The translations under genes and the position numbers were made by a program. Positions 46,237-57,788 of a DNA stretch of 64,000 nucleotides are shown here, piece by piece. The DNA is taken from NCBI GenBank assembly GCA_963682175.1, contig OY821771.1, positions 13,143,001 through 13,207,000 of the forward strand, read 5' to 3'. The notes under the pieces were generated by a model. It was not told the origin of the DNA, did no database searches, and saw only the letters and a list, made by a program, of their open reading frames with translations. The stretch comes from Triglochin maritima. Taxonomy: Eukaryota > Streptophyta > Magnoliopsida > Alismatales > Juncaginaceae. Position 1 is the first letter of the stretch. Each line of letters starts with the position of its first letter.

Positions 46237-47727
46237 TGTAGGATCGGGTATGGCCTAATAATCTAATTAATTCTTTAATATCTACTTAATTATGCAACGG
46301 AAATTAATAATAAAAAGTAAGTAGAGAAAGATGGGCAAACCACAAAAAAGATAGTGACTTTTATAGAGGTTCGACACCCCACCCGGGTCCTAGTCCTCTC
46401 TTGCAAGCTCCACTCGATACCACGAGCTCCGCTCACGTCTTCACTATCCTCTCCCCGTTTGGGGCCGGGAGATAACGCATTTACAAAGCAAGCTCGCGAA
46501 CACCCTCGCTGAGCTTGGTTTCTTCCTCTCACAACCCGAAAGGGATGATCACCGTTACACGCCGAGATCAAGCCTTACACTTTGACAACAACAAGAACAA
46601 GAGTATCAACACTCTAACTTTGAGCACACATGAGTAAGATATGATGTGGGGTCTAAAATGTGGAAGTTTAAGCTTTTGAGTGTGTGAAATGAGATTCTTG
46701 GATTGGGAGGATTCTCTCTAATGTAAGAGGCAAATAGAAGTTGGAGAGTTGTGTAAATAAAGTGTGTGAACCTCTATTTATTAGCTCCTAGAGAGAGATA
46801 GTCGTTGGGGAAGATTAGGTAAAGATTTGTGTAAGATACACAAAACAGATAACTAAGTTCAACAAATCTGTCCTAAACCGGTCAACCGACACGGGTTCAC
46901 TAGTCGAATGTTTCCATAAAAAAAGGAGACGTTCGAATCAATTAAAGATATGGTCAAACTAGAAAACTATAACTTAGGCTATCAGTCAAACTAAAACTAG
47001 GGGCGGTCGACCGTTCTGAGAGTTTTGGCCAGGTGAAAGGTTAATCGGTCAAACTCAAAAATAGGATTCGTCCGACCGAAAAATATCAGGGACTTTGGGC
47101 TCACAAGTTTGTTTACATCTGGTCGACTTGGCAACATTCGACCAATGGCCAAAAGTAGAATAGGGATTAGGTGTATATAGACAAATACGATCGTTGGAGA
47201 ATACGACAAATATAACGGTCATCCTGAAAATACGGGTGAAACGGTTGACTGAAATGTCAAAATAGGTCAATCGGTGGAACTGGGAAAAATCACTTAAGAG
47301 AATTGGTTGACTAGTATAAACGGTCGAACAGAAAACTCGATTCGATTGACCGTTCTGCACAGACAGGTTAGGTTTAGTTTGAATGATTTTCCAACTTAGG
47401 TTTGTGTGATCTATTGAAGTCCAAATGATGTGAAATTTGGTGTGTGACTTCTACAAGAAACCTAGTGTGTTTGTGAATATGTTACAACTCTTGTATGCTC
47501 AAGTTCACTTAGATTCTTAAGACTCAAATAAAAGTAAAATTACATGTCTTCAATTAGTTTGATTACATGTCTTGGCCTCATTCCATTTTTCCTTGAGTCT
47601 TGATCACCTGTAGATGTTAGCACAGTACAATATATATTCTATACATAATGTGTGCTACACTACATTTGATTGTGATTAAGATTAAGTTAGTTAAATCATC
47701 AAAAACGATTAAGGCCAAAAGTCAACA
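46237..47727 (-). mobile_element. Type C (Copia-like) solo LTR, copy 2
   Basis: Minus-strand ends are TGTTGACTTTTGGCC and GATCCTACA. The 5 bp CATGG duplicates flank it exactly (46232-46236 and 47728-47732). The length is 1491 bp. It shares with copy 3 the block CCTCTCTTGCAAGCTCCACT/CCTCGCAAGCCTCACTCGAT near the distal end, and with copy 1 the GGTCGACCG motifs. No internal region is present. Confidence 0.88.
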
Positions 47728-47732
47728 CATGG

Positions 47733-49218
47733 TAACCCAAACAATATGAAACAAGAAAACCCCCAATTTGTGATGGTAAAGGAACGACAAAGTAGGGTTC
47801 CACCCCTACCGTGCATTGTGCTCCTTCTGATGACAATCAGACTAGGTTAGGTTGTTTCGAGGCGGGCAGGGTTGGGTGGCCTTCTTTGGGGTATTTCCTC
47901 TAGGGTTTGGTTTGGGAGGGCACGATAGATGAGATTTGGTTTGGAAATTTTGGATGGCTTACGTCCGTCAATTAGGTGTAGGTTTATGTCACTTTTTTTA
48001 ATAACAACACTTGAAAACATACCTAAATCAAACGGCCCGCTAATAACCTCCACCAAACACTTAATATGTCTGCCCACTAATGACATTAATGACAGATTAA
48101 CGGATGGGCACAAAACAAATTTAGGTAGGGAGAAGGTGTACCAAAGCAAATTTCGAAAATTCATAGGTATATGTCCAATTTCACTTCTTATTTATGTGTA
48201 CCCAAGAAAAATCCAACCATCAAAGTATATAAATGGGGTTGCAACTTGTAAGTTGCAAATGGAGAATCATCGTTGCCATGATTCTCAAAGTTAGTCTTAT
48301 ATATGGTAGTTATGTTTTGTGTAATATTTCTTCATTCCCACAAGGCATGTCAAAAACAAACACGACCTGATGACACGACATTAACACGACAGTTGGTTAG
48401 GCTCGATATCTTATCGGGGTCAGGTTTTGTATTAGGTCTTCGACACAACACACGATAATAGACATGATAAGATATTGAATACTTGAGTACACAAAAACAC
48501 CATAGTACATGAATACATTATAAAATACTAAGGAGACTAATACTATTTTTAATAAGTGATAACTCCACCAATAGACAATACATTTTTACATTTATACTAA
48601 AGACAAGTTAAATCACATTTATGCATTTAAATAAAACAACTTAAAAACAAAAACAAACTATATTAATAAATTGTGTTTTTACTTAAAACTGTGTTTTCGT
48701 GTACCTTATCTTTTCGTGTTTGTTTTGGGTAAGACAACCTGATTAGAAGTTGTGTACCTAATGTATAATATATTGTATACACGATATCATATCAGGTTGG
48801 GTATGATGATATATATTAAGACATGATATCATATTGGGTCGTGTATGGGTAACCGAAAATCCTATTAGTATAAGACATTTATACAACATGATAGTACACG
48901 TAATTCCTATGTAAAAAATGGTTCCACTCCACATTAATGTACTTCTGTGAGAAGGAAATGAAATTAGGGCCTCGATTTTATTACGTGTGTGACAAGGTTA
49001 ACCACATGCAGTGCGATCCAAAAAAAATCGAAGGGGTCCATCCAAAAAAATTCAAAGGGGTGCAAAAGTAAACCAACCTTAACTAACAATGTTATTGCTA
49101 ATTTCTTAATATAAATGAACAAATTATATTATTTTTCTTGTAAATACTGAACACAAGAACAAAAATGAGGATGAAACATAGGAACCTTTGCGGTTTTGCT
49201 AATTGTTTAAGCGGAGGG
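47733..49218. other. Gene-free stretch between two solo LTRs
   Basis: No protein-like frame is convincing; overlapping frames on both strands at 47847-48294 lack family motifs. Between 48340 and 48880 are ACGACACGA- and GATATCATAT-like words suggesting a degenerate repeat, without definable ends. Confidence 0.45.
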
Positions 49219-49223
49219 TATTT

Positions 49224-50658
49224 TGTTAGGATCAATGACCCTCTAATCTTAAACTAAATGCGGGATTTTAAAAAAATTAGGGATTAAAGATAGAACATGC
49301 AAACCACAAAAGAAGACACCGAATTTAGTTATGTTTGACACCGTATCTGGTCCAAGTCCTCCTCGCAAGCCTCACTCGATCCTCCGAGCCTTACTTGCAG
49401 TTCCACTGACAAATCTCGTATTGGGACAAGATTAACATCGTTACAACAAGGAGCCTCGCGAACAACCTGACCTCGTTCTTGTCTCCTCTCACGATCTGAG
49501 AGGGAGATTCCTTGAAGCTTTACAACATGGTCATTCTTATATGTGTAAGTTGAATCACAATCTAAACACTCTAACTTGAGCACACTTGGTTATAGGATTG
49601 GAAATTGATATGCAAGTGGTGAAGTTTGGCTTTGAGTGTATTTGAGTTTTGAAGGTTTGGGAATTGAGAACACAAAGAGTATGAATCAATAAAGAGTGTA
49701 GTATATGTGCTTGTGTCTCTTGAATGAAGCTTATATAGGCTCAAAGCAAATAGAGTTGTTGAGGAGTTGGTGGAGTTATAAACCAACGAGAAGCAAGTGT
49801 TTGCTTGAAGCTCGAGCAGATTTATGAGCTGGTTTGGTTGACTATTTAATGAACGATAGTCTGAAACAATATGGTTGGCTTGGTCTGAATAAAGCATTTG
49901 GTTGGCCAAAATGTATTCAGATAATCGATTACCACCTTCCAGTAACTTTTCTAATTTTGACCGATCAAAATTTGGTTCACCGAATTACGTTCGGTTCACC
50001 GTTCTAAGGTGGATAGCAAGAAATGGTCGGGCTCTGATTAAATGGGTTCGGTCAACCACTGTCTATTCGGATGATCGAAAGAGCCACGGGTTTTGCACTG
50101 ACAATTATGGTTCAAATGTCCATTGCAAGCAACGGTCATATGCCACGTGTAAATAGTCATTGCGCATCAAGAGGAAATTGGTTGACCGATAAGAGATCGG
50201 TCGTCCGTAATTTGACGAGTCAATTGGGGTCTAGGCAAAATTCAAATGTGACTGTTGGAGTAAAATCCAAAACCAATCCTAGGCAATTCGGTCATCCGAC
50301 CAGAGAGCATCCTAACGTGTACTGATGAGAAGATTTTGGTTATCCGTTAGGAGTTCTGTTAACCGAACTTGGCCGGGACAAAATCCTAGTTGTCAAGTTT
50401 ACATTTAATCATATGGACTCAATAAATGAAAATTTTCAAATCTTGGTCCCCGGTTTTGTTATAATATTGAGTCTTTGTCTCAATTAATTCTCATTCTCTT
50501 GAATATTTTGATTATCCTATTAAGATGATTGGCAAGTATACAAGTTAAAATGCAATACATGTAATCATGTTTGTCGACTTTGATTGACTATGTTGATTGA
50601 TTAATATTAATTTGATTAATCGTCATAAACATGGATAATTAAGGCCTAAAAGCTAACA
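49224..50658 (-). mobile_element. Type C (Copia-like) solo LTR, copy 3
   Basis: Minus-strand ends are TGTTAGCTTTTAGGCC and GATCCTAACA, the canonical Copia-style terminus. Perfect TATTT duplicates flank it (49219-49223 and 50659-50663). The length is 1435 bp. GGTTGACCGAT-type motifs are fewer than in copy 1. Confidence 0.88.
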
Positions 50659-50724
50659 TATTTATCATTTAATCTCCTCCCTTCTTAAGAGTAAAATAAA
50701 AATTCAACATTTTCTATCATAGCC

Positions 50725-50886
50725 TACCGACGAGCCGAGTTAAGTGGCTCGTGAGTTCAGCTCAAACCAAATTTGAGTTGGGTTTCGAAGCTTGATTCAA
50801 GTTTTGAGCCAAACTCGAACTGCTTTAATGTTGTCGAGCCGAGTTAAGCTTGACTCGCTTGAATTCCGGCTCATTTACACCCTTAC
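50725..50886. mobile_element. Possible short hAT-type MITE
   Basis: It has GAGCCGAGTTAAG and GAGCCAAACTCGAA words and ends GGCTCATTTACACCCTTA, the reverse of the TAGGGGTGTAAACGAGCC terminus seen in many plant hAT MITEs. The left end and an 8 bp duplication were not found. Confidence 0.4.
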
Positions 50887-51039
50887 ATGTAATATTTCAC
50901 TGGCAGCAGTCAGATTTGTTATATCATTTGTTTATAAAATAAAGTATATCAACTTGTTGCCTTCGATTTCAACTGCTTACAAAAAAACATTGTTATTTAA
51001 CTTGTGCTTCAACAAATGAAGTATACTTAAATTGAGAGT

Positions 51040-52490
51040 TGGCTATAACTCCCATCTCAAGGCGCCTCGGGTGGAATCCTGTTAGGTTGGGACAACACCA
51101 AAATCAATCTTATTTAGATAGAGAAAAAACGATTCTCGGTTTCCAACACTTTTGAAGTCGATAACTTCAAGTGGAAATTGATGGGTGTTTATGGCCAATG
51201 CAACAGCCTAAAAAGGACTTTCTGAATGAGCTAAACGCCATTGTCCCCACAAATAATGTGGCATGGCTCGTAGGAGGTGATTTCAACCTCGTTCATGGAC
51301 AACTTGGACGTTCAAACTAAAACCTCATTAGCACTTCGGAAGCTAAGGCCTTTCAAAAGTTGATGTAGGCCCTTCGAGCATGGAATTCACGTTGTTTAAC
51401 ATGCAAATTGATCCAACTTGGCCGAGGTTAGATAGATTCCCCGTCTCCCAAGAATTAGAAAATAAATTCCCCATCTCTAATTTCCTAGGTATAACATGTC
51501 TCACAACGGACCATATACCCATCTTACACGACACAAACGCCCATCCCAAAGGAATCCTTTTAGATTTGACGATAGATGACTATCATCCCCCAATTTTGAC
51601 GAGTTAATAAAATCAACTATCACAATTTTTTGTCATATAATGGTATTCAAAATCTTGAGAGAAATAAAATCCAACTTAAAAACATATCTCAAAACAAACC
51701 AGGAGGTAGTACCCTAAATAAGACTCAACAATATCAAATAGGAAATTCTAGACTTAGTTATTAAACCACAACAACAGGTACTAACAATTGAGGAAAATAG
51801 AAAATTAATCGAGTTAAAAAGGAAGCACGAAATGGTGCTCGACGAGCCAGAAACATTTTGGAAACAAAGATAACAAATACAATGGCTAGAGGAGGGTGAT
51901 CAAAACACAATTCTTTCATCGAACTGCTAATGTGCGTAAACATCAAAATCACATTTCAACACTCAAAATTAGTGGTCGAATATCCTTTTCGAAAGATAGA
52001 ATCACCATAGAGATAATATACCATTTATATAATTTGTTCAGCGGCTCACCAACATATAAAATACCAATTTTGGGGGATTTGGTGCTTCCTGAAAAGAATC
52101 AAGAACCGGATGCCCTTATCAAAACTTTTTCAGCAGACGAAATCATGGCACCTTCAAAAGCACCGGCCCTAATGTCTTCAACAACAAATTCATCAATATT
52201 GGATGCAACTAAAAGAGAAAACCAACGACCTCTTCCTTCGATTGCAGAACAAGCAACAGATTTTCTAAACTTCAACTACTGCTTCATTGCACTAATTTCA
52301 AAAAAAAAAGACTTGAATCAATTATAAGTTTTTCGCCCAATCTCACTAATATCAAGCACTTCTAAGATCATTTCGAAAGTCTTAGCCATGAGATTGAACG
52401 AAAGTATCAAAGATATTATTCCATATACACAAACGACCTTTGTAACGTATGCAACTGCCTTTCAAAATTAAGTATATCAGGCTAAAAGTT
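51040..52490 (+). pseudogene. LINE-1 ORF2 fragment (endonuclease end to start of reverse transcriptase)
   Basis: Broken plus-strand frames give, in order: SGGILLGWD (about 51070), KLMGVYGQCNS, a GDFN-like endonuclease strip near 51270, SHNGPYTHL (decayed 'SDH.P' motif), WLEEGDQNT (51880-51910) followed in another frame by FFHRTANVRKHQNHISTL, and finally KFFRPISLISSTSKIISKVL and the TTFVTYA strip near 52430, which is reverse transcriptase block 1. Many stops and frameshifts are present, both ends are missing and there is no poly-A tail, so it is an old truncated copy. Confidence 0.82.
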
Positions 52491-52596
52491 TTACCACGTT
52501 AAATCAAAATCAGAACTAAATTAATGAAAAACGGATATTATATTTTCCTAAAATAATGAAACTAATATTCAAAAGTACTAATTACAGCTTGTCCTT

Positions 52597-52888
52597 TGAG
52601 ACCACTCTTAGCGGTGCAAAAAATCCAGGCGGATTACCCATGCGCCCGAAACGTCAACATGCAGAGAGGTCACGCCCCCCCGGGGTGGATGAGGCGGCAC
52701 TTGGCACCTGATTGGTTTTATTTTTTTAAATTACTAAATGTATGTTAAAAATGTTTTAAAAATTATTTTCAATTTATTTCTAAAAATATATTTTTTATTT
52801 TTTTTATTTTTTAAGATTTAAAAAAATTTATCCAATATTGATTCCCAAACGACACCGGAAAAAACTGGACGCTATTAGAGATTGCGTA
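52597..52888. mobile_element. Harbinger-type MITE
   Basis: The ends read GAGACCACTCTTAGCGG and, in reverse complement at the right, GCAATCTCTAATAGCGTCC, an imperfect inverted pair. The layout of a GC-rich block (52660-52700) followed by an A/T-rich core is shared with the MITEs at 62011 and 62560. Confidence 0.55.
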
Positions 52889-53173
52889 ACCCAAAGTTTG
52901 TGGATCAAAAGTGTCTTACAGATATAGTTCAAAATATCAAATTATAATTATTCCTGTTTAAAATGGATAAGAGATAATAAAAAATATATGTTAACTAAAT
53001 TTCTTCTGCACCCATAACACACTTTAGGATGCGTATGATATGCACACAGCCCAAGAAACGGAAAAGATGGAAAGATGTCTGTCCCAAGAAAAAAGCTGAC
53101 TAGTCTGTACTGCTTCAAACCTTTATTGGGTTTCTCATATTTGTTTGTACCTTTCATAAGGAAAATGTTTAGT

Positions 53174-53210
53174 GGACGCCCGCGTCCGGGACGCGCGCTG
53201 ATGTGGCCAG
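53174..53210 (+). repeat. Left terminal inverted repeat of the two-gene MULE
   Basis: GGACGC, GCGTC, GGACGCGC and GTGGCC blocks in a GC-rich run that stands out from the AT-rich flank. It pairs with 61772-61807. Confidence 0.75.
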
Positions 53211-53464
53211 TCCACTCAGCAGACGCTGCTTAGTTGGCGCGATGGGATATGAAAAGTTTTTTGTTTTTTTATTCCTCTATTTTCGTACCGTCATCATTTC
53301 CACCATCCTTCCCTCCATCCCTCATTAATGCGACTCAAATCACTCTCTTCCTTCATCATTTTGGCGCTCGGCGCTCCTACACGGCACAGAAGACTTGTTA
53401 TCAATCTCAAGATGCATCTTCCTTTTCCTTCCCTTCTCTTCTGTGGTCATTCCTCTGTACTCAA

Positions 53465-56409
53465 ATGGAAATCGTTCCCGTGCCTTCCCTAGTGGAGCAG
53501 CCATCAAACGTTCCCCATGAGGGGATGTTTTTCCCCTCTTTCGAAGAAGCCAAAGCATTTTACGTGGCCTATGCCGATCATTGTGGTTTTGGCGTTAAGA
53601 CAAGACAATCTCATTACGATCGTGGTGTTGTTATACGGGCCACGCTGACTTGCTCCAAGGAGGGCACCGCACCAACGGACCAAGGGCAAGGAAAATTGAA
53701 GCCTAGGTTATCCAGCAGAGTACAATGCACTGCTCGGATAAGGGTATCCGGAAACACAGCAAGGGGTTACAACGTTAACTTTGTGGATCTTAACCATAAC
53801 CATCCCATGCTTGACCCGGAGCAAATGCGATTTCTCAGGCAAAAACGAACCGTCCCTGAATCCGTCGTAGCACGGATATCGGTTAATGATGAAGCTGGGA
53901 TATCGGCTGCTAAGACCATGCAATCTCTTGTGGTCGAGGCTGGAGGTTATGACAAATTGACTTTCAACGAAAGGGATTTAAGGTTTGTGTTCTTTCCGTC
54001 TAACATAATTGAAGTTGAACATTTTGCGCCTGGTCTTACTGGTTCCTGTTTGCAGGAATGTTGTAAACCAAGTCAGAAATTTGAAGATGGGACCTGGTGA
54101 TGCACAAGCTCTTCAGGACTATTTCATTAGGATGCAGAAGATTGATTCCATGTTTTTTTATGTAATAGATATGGATGACGAAGGAAGACTACGCAACGTT
54201 TTTTGGGCTGACAGTCGTTCTAGAGCTGCATATTCATACTTTGGAGACGCAATATGTTTCGACACAACCTACATTACCAACAAATACGACATGCCATTCG
54301 CCCCATTTGTAGGAGTCAATCACTATTTCGAATCAGTTTTGCTCGGTTGCGCTTTGCTGTCCTATGAGACTACTGAAAATTACATATGGTTGTTCCAAAC
54401 CTGGTTGTCGTGCATGAACGGTAAGTTTTTTTCCTTCTTCCCTCTTCATATCTTCCTCTTTTTTGTTTGTCTATTCGTAATAAAAAGTCTGTCTGTTCGG
54501 AATAAGAAGAGTGTATGTTCGGAATAAGAAGTCTGTCTGTTCGTATTAAGAAGTCTCTCTGTTCGGATTAAGTGTTGCGTTTGTTCGGAATAAGAAGTCG
54601 GATTGTTCGGATTAAGTGTTGTGTCTGTTCGGAATAAGTTGTGAGTCTGTTCGGATTAAGTGTTGTGTCTGTTCGGAATAAGTGGTCGGACTGTTCCGAT
54701 TAAGTGTTGTGTCTGTTCGGATTAAGTGTTGTGTCTGTTCGGAATAAGTTGTGAGTCTGTTCGGATTAAGTGTTGTGTCTGCTCGGAATAAGTGGTGGGT
54801 CTGTTCGGAATAAGAAGTCTGACTGTTCGGATTAAGTGTTGTGTCTGTTCGGAATAAGTGGTCTGACTGTTCGGATTAACTTGTTGTGTCTGTTCGGAAT
54901 AAGAAGTCTGACTGTTCGGAATAAGTAGTCTGTCTGTTCGGAATAAGAAGTCTGACTGTTCGGATTAAGTGTTGTGTCTGTTCGGAATAAGTGGCCTGAC
55001 TGTTCGGATTAAGTGTTGTGTCTGTTCGGAATAAGAAGACTGTCTGTTTTGGATTAAGAAGTCTGTCTGTTCGGAATAATGTCTCACTCCTTTCTAATTG
55101 GGTCCCTTATGCAGATATACCCCCCCCAGCTATAATAACAGATCAATGTGGTGCCATTACTGCTGCTGTAAGGAATGTCTTCCCAGATTCAAGACACAGA
55201 TTCTGTATATGGCACATAATGAACAAAGCTCCCGTGAAGTTGCCGACGCAGTATCGGGATCACATATTATTTGATCTGAAATTGATTGTATATGATTCCA
55301 AAACCCCAGCAGAATTTGATCGTAATTGGCAGGGTTTCCTTCTTGATTTTGACCTGCAGAACCACAGCTGGCTCAAATCCATTTATGCAATCCGAGAGTC
55401 GTGGATCCCTGCATTTATTGGTGATTTTTTTTTCGCGGGTATGGCATCTACTCAGAGGAGCGAGAGTATGAACGCCTTCTTCGACAAGTATCTTACTTCG
55501 AAGACCACCCTTAAGCAGTTTGTTCAACAATACGAACTTGCGCTCCGCCACAAGTACGAGAAGGAAGCTCAATCAGAATTTGATTGTCTTCATAAAAAAC
55601 CCCAGTTGGTTTCAATTTATCCATTCGAGAGTCAGTTGAGCGAGTTGTATACCGTAGGGGTCTTCAAAAAAGTGCAGTTACAAATTGGGAAGATGATATA
55701 CTGCGATATAACGGAGGAGTTCAATACGAATGAAACATTCCAGTACAAGGTATCTGAACGTGTTTTGGCTGGTGAGCAGCTACTGTCGAAACGTTTCCTA
55801 GTACAAAACACATCCATGAATTTTACATGTGATTGCAGAATGTTTCAGCACGTTGGGCTTCTATGCTGCCACGTTTTTGTTGTACTTGCACGCTTGAATC
55901 CTAATGCATTGCTTCCAGACTCTTACATCCTTAATCGATGGCGGAAGGATATTCGAAGGAGCTATCGAGATAAGACGTACCCAGACGATGGTGTAATGGC
56001 GAAGGATGCGCTACGTCGTCACGACGACATCATGGGTCGTGCCGTTTGGATCGCACGGGAAGCCTTCATCTCCCACAAAAGGTATATTGAGGTCGTGCAG
56101 TGTATTGAAATGCTTAAGGCACGTATGCACACTACACAAAACTTGGTTCGACCTGATGAACCTGAGTCTTCGGGTACATCGGTCCTTAATCCGGAAAAGG
56201 TCAGACGTATAGGAAGACCGCCGACTAGACGTCGAGTGTCTTTAGCTGAGAAGATAATTAAAAAGAGCCATAAAAAACACGCCCAACAAGAGAAGGGAAA
56301 GTGGAAGATGAAGGTTACTTCGCCGCTTCACGAAGTAGCACCAAAACCCGCGGATCCTGATTTCTCCGATTGGGACATGAGTTTGTATTACGAGGAATTT
56401 CCTCCTTAA
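53465..56409 (+). CDS. FAR1-type MULE transposase, 725 residues
   Basis: Exons 53465-53982, 54056-54420 and 55115-56409. Both introns have GT...AG ends (GTTTGT...TTGCAG; GTAAGT...ATGCAG), and joining restores LTFNERDLR-NVVNQVRNLKM and WLSCMN-DIPPPAIITDQ. Residues ~22-114 form a FAR1 zinc-finger DNA-binding domain (C63, C88, H111, H113). The MULE catalytic core runs ~205-420 with D242 (FDTTY), D304 (TDQ) and E411 (TQRSESMN). A SWIM finger lies at C533-x-C535...C545-x-H547, and a GRPP hook-like basic tail at 661-664. All catalytic residues are present, so it should bind and cut the element ends. I chose the ATG at 53465, just before the FAR1 domain; an in-frame ATG at 53249 would add 72 hydrophobic residues. 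Confidence 0.9.
54495..55080 (+). repeat. 22 bp minisatellite array in intron 2 of the FAR1-type gene
   Basis: About 27 units with core TGTTCGGAATAAG or TGTTCGGATTAAG followed by variable GTTGTGTC, GGTGGGTC or AAGTCTGAC, mostly 22 bp per unit. The array fills most of the 694 bp intron (54421-55114) and reads in the sense direction of the transcript. Confidence 0.93.
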
Positions 56410-57788
56410 TTTACATTTTTTTGTTTTTTCCCGTTCTTGTAAAACCAAGAAACTTGTAATTGTTGATACGTTGTGATCTGTAAATGGTTGTTATACAAGT
56501 TCAGTTCAGATTTACTTGTGTCTGTTCGGAAATAGAAGACTGTGTTCGGAATAAGTTGTGAGCCTGTTCGGATTAAATGTTGCTGTTGTTCGGATTAAGT
56601 TGTGAGTCTGTTCGGATTAAGTGTTGGGTCTGTTCGGAATAAGAAGACTGTGTTCGGAATAAGTAGTGAGCCTGTTCGGATTAAATGTTGCGTTTGTTCG
56701 GATTAAGTTGTGAGTCTGTTCGGGTTAAGTGTTGCGTCTGTTCGGATTAAGTGTTGGGTCTGTTCGGAATAAGTGGTGGGTCTGTTCGGAATAAGAAGAC
56801 TGTGTTCGGAATAAGTTGTGAGCCTGTTCGGATTAAATGTTGCGGTTGTTCGGATTAAGTGTTGCGTCTGTTCGGATTAAGTGTTGCGTTTGTTCGGATT
56901 AAGTGGTGGGTCTGTTCGGAATAAGAAGACTGTGTTCGGAATAAGTTGTGAGCCTGTTCGGATTAAATGTTGCGGTTGTTCGGATTAAGTGTTGCGTCTG
57001 TTCGGATTAAGTGTTGCGTTTGTTTGGATTAAGTGTTGGGTCTGTTCGGAATAAGAAGACTGTGTTCGGAATAAGTAGTGAGCCTGTTCGGATTAAATGT
57101 TGCGTTTGTTCGGAATAAGTTGTGAGTCTGTTCGGGTTAAGTGTTGCGTCTGTTCGGATTAAGTGTTGGGTCTGTTCGGAATAAGTGGTGGGTCTGTTCG
57201 GAATAAGAAGACTGTGTTCGGAATAAGTTGTGAGCCTGTTCGGATTAAATGTTGCGGTTGTTCGGATTAAGTGTTGCGTCTGTTCGGATTAAGTGTTGCG
57301 TTTGTTCGGATTAAGTGTTGGGTCTGTTCGGAATAAGAAGACTGTGTTCGGAATAAGTAGTGAGCCTGTTCGGATTAAATGTTGCGTTTGTTCGGAATAA
57401 GTAGTTAGTCTGTTCGGATTAAGTGTTGCGTCTGTTCGGATTAAGTGTTGCGTTTGTTCGGATTAAGTGTTGGGTCTGTTCGGAATAAGAAGACTGTGTT
57501 CGGAATAAGTAGTGAGCCTGTTCGGATTAAATGTTGCGTTTGTTCGGAATAAGTTGTGAGTCTATTCGGATTAAGTGTTGCGTCTGTTCGGATTAAGTGT
57601 TGCGTCTGTTCGGATTAAGTGTTGGGTCTGTTCGGAATAAGAAGACTGTCTGTTCGGAATAAAGTTAGCTTAAGAATGACATTGGTAATGTTTGTATTTT
57701 TACATGTAAATAGTTTGTGAACTGAATATGTAAACATTTTGTACATGTAAACCAAAAAATAAACAAAACTAAAAATATCTTTGTCTGT
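56410..57788 (+). repeat. 22 bp minisatellite array in the spacer between the two convergent genes
   Basis: The array proper is 56523-57662, about 52 units of TGTTCGGATTAAGTGTTGCG type in plus orientation. Higher-order structure is plain: the short unit AAGAAGACTG-TGTTCGGAAT recurs at 56641, 56793, 56923, 57053, 57205, 57335, 57487 and 57639, giving steps of 130 or 152 bp, i.e. five or six 22 bp units plus one 20 bp unit. The remaining bases at each side are the 3' ends of the two genes; no clear poly-A signals were identified. Confidence 0.93.

Noticed and set aside
53234..53464. Extending the FAR1-type protein to the beginning of the open frame
   Set aside because: The frame opens at a TTG and the added residues are a hydrophobic low-complexity run; the ATG at 53465 directly precedes the conserved domain.
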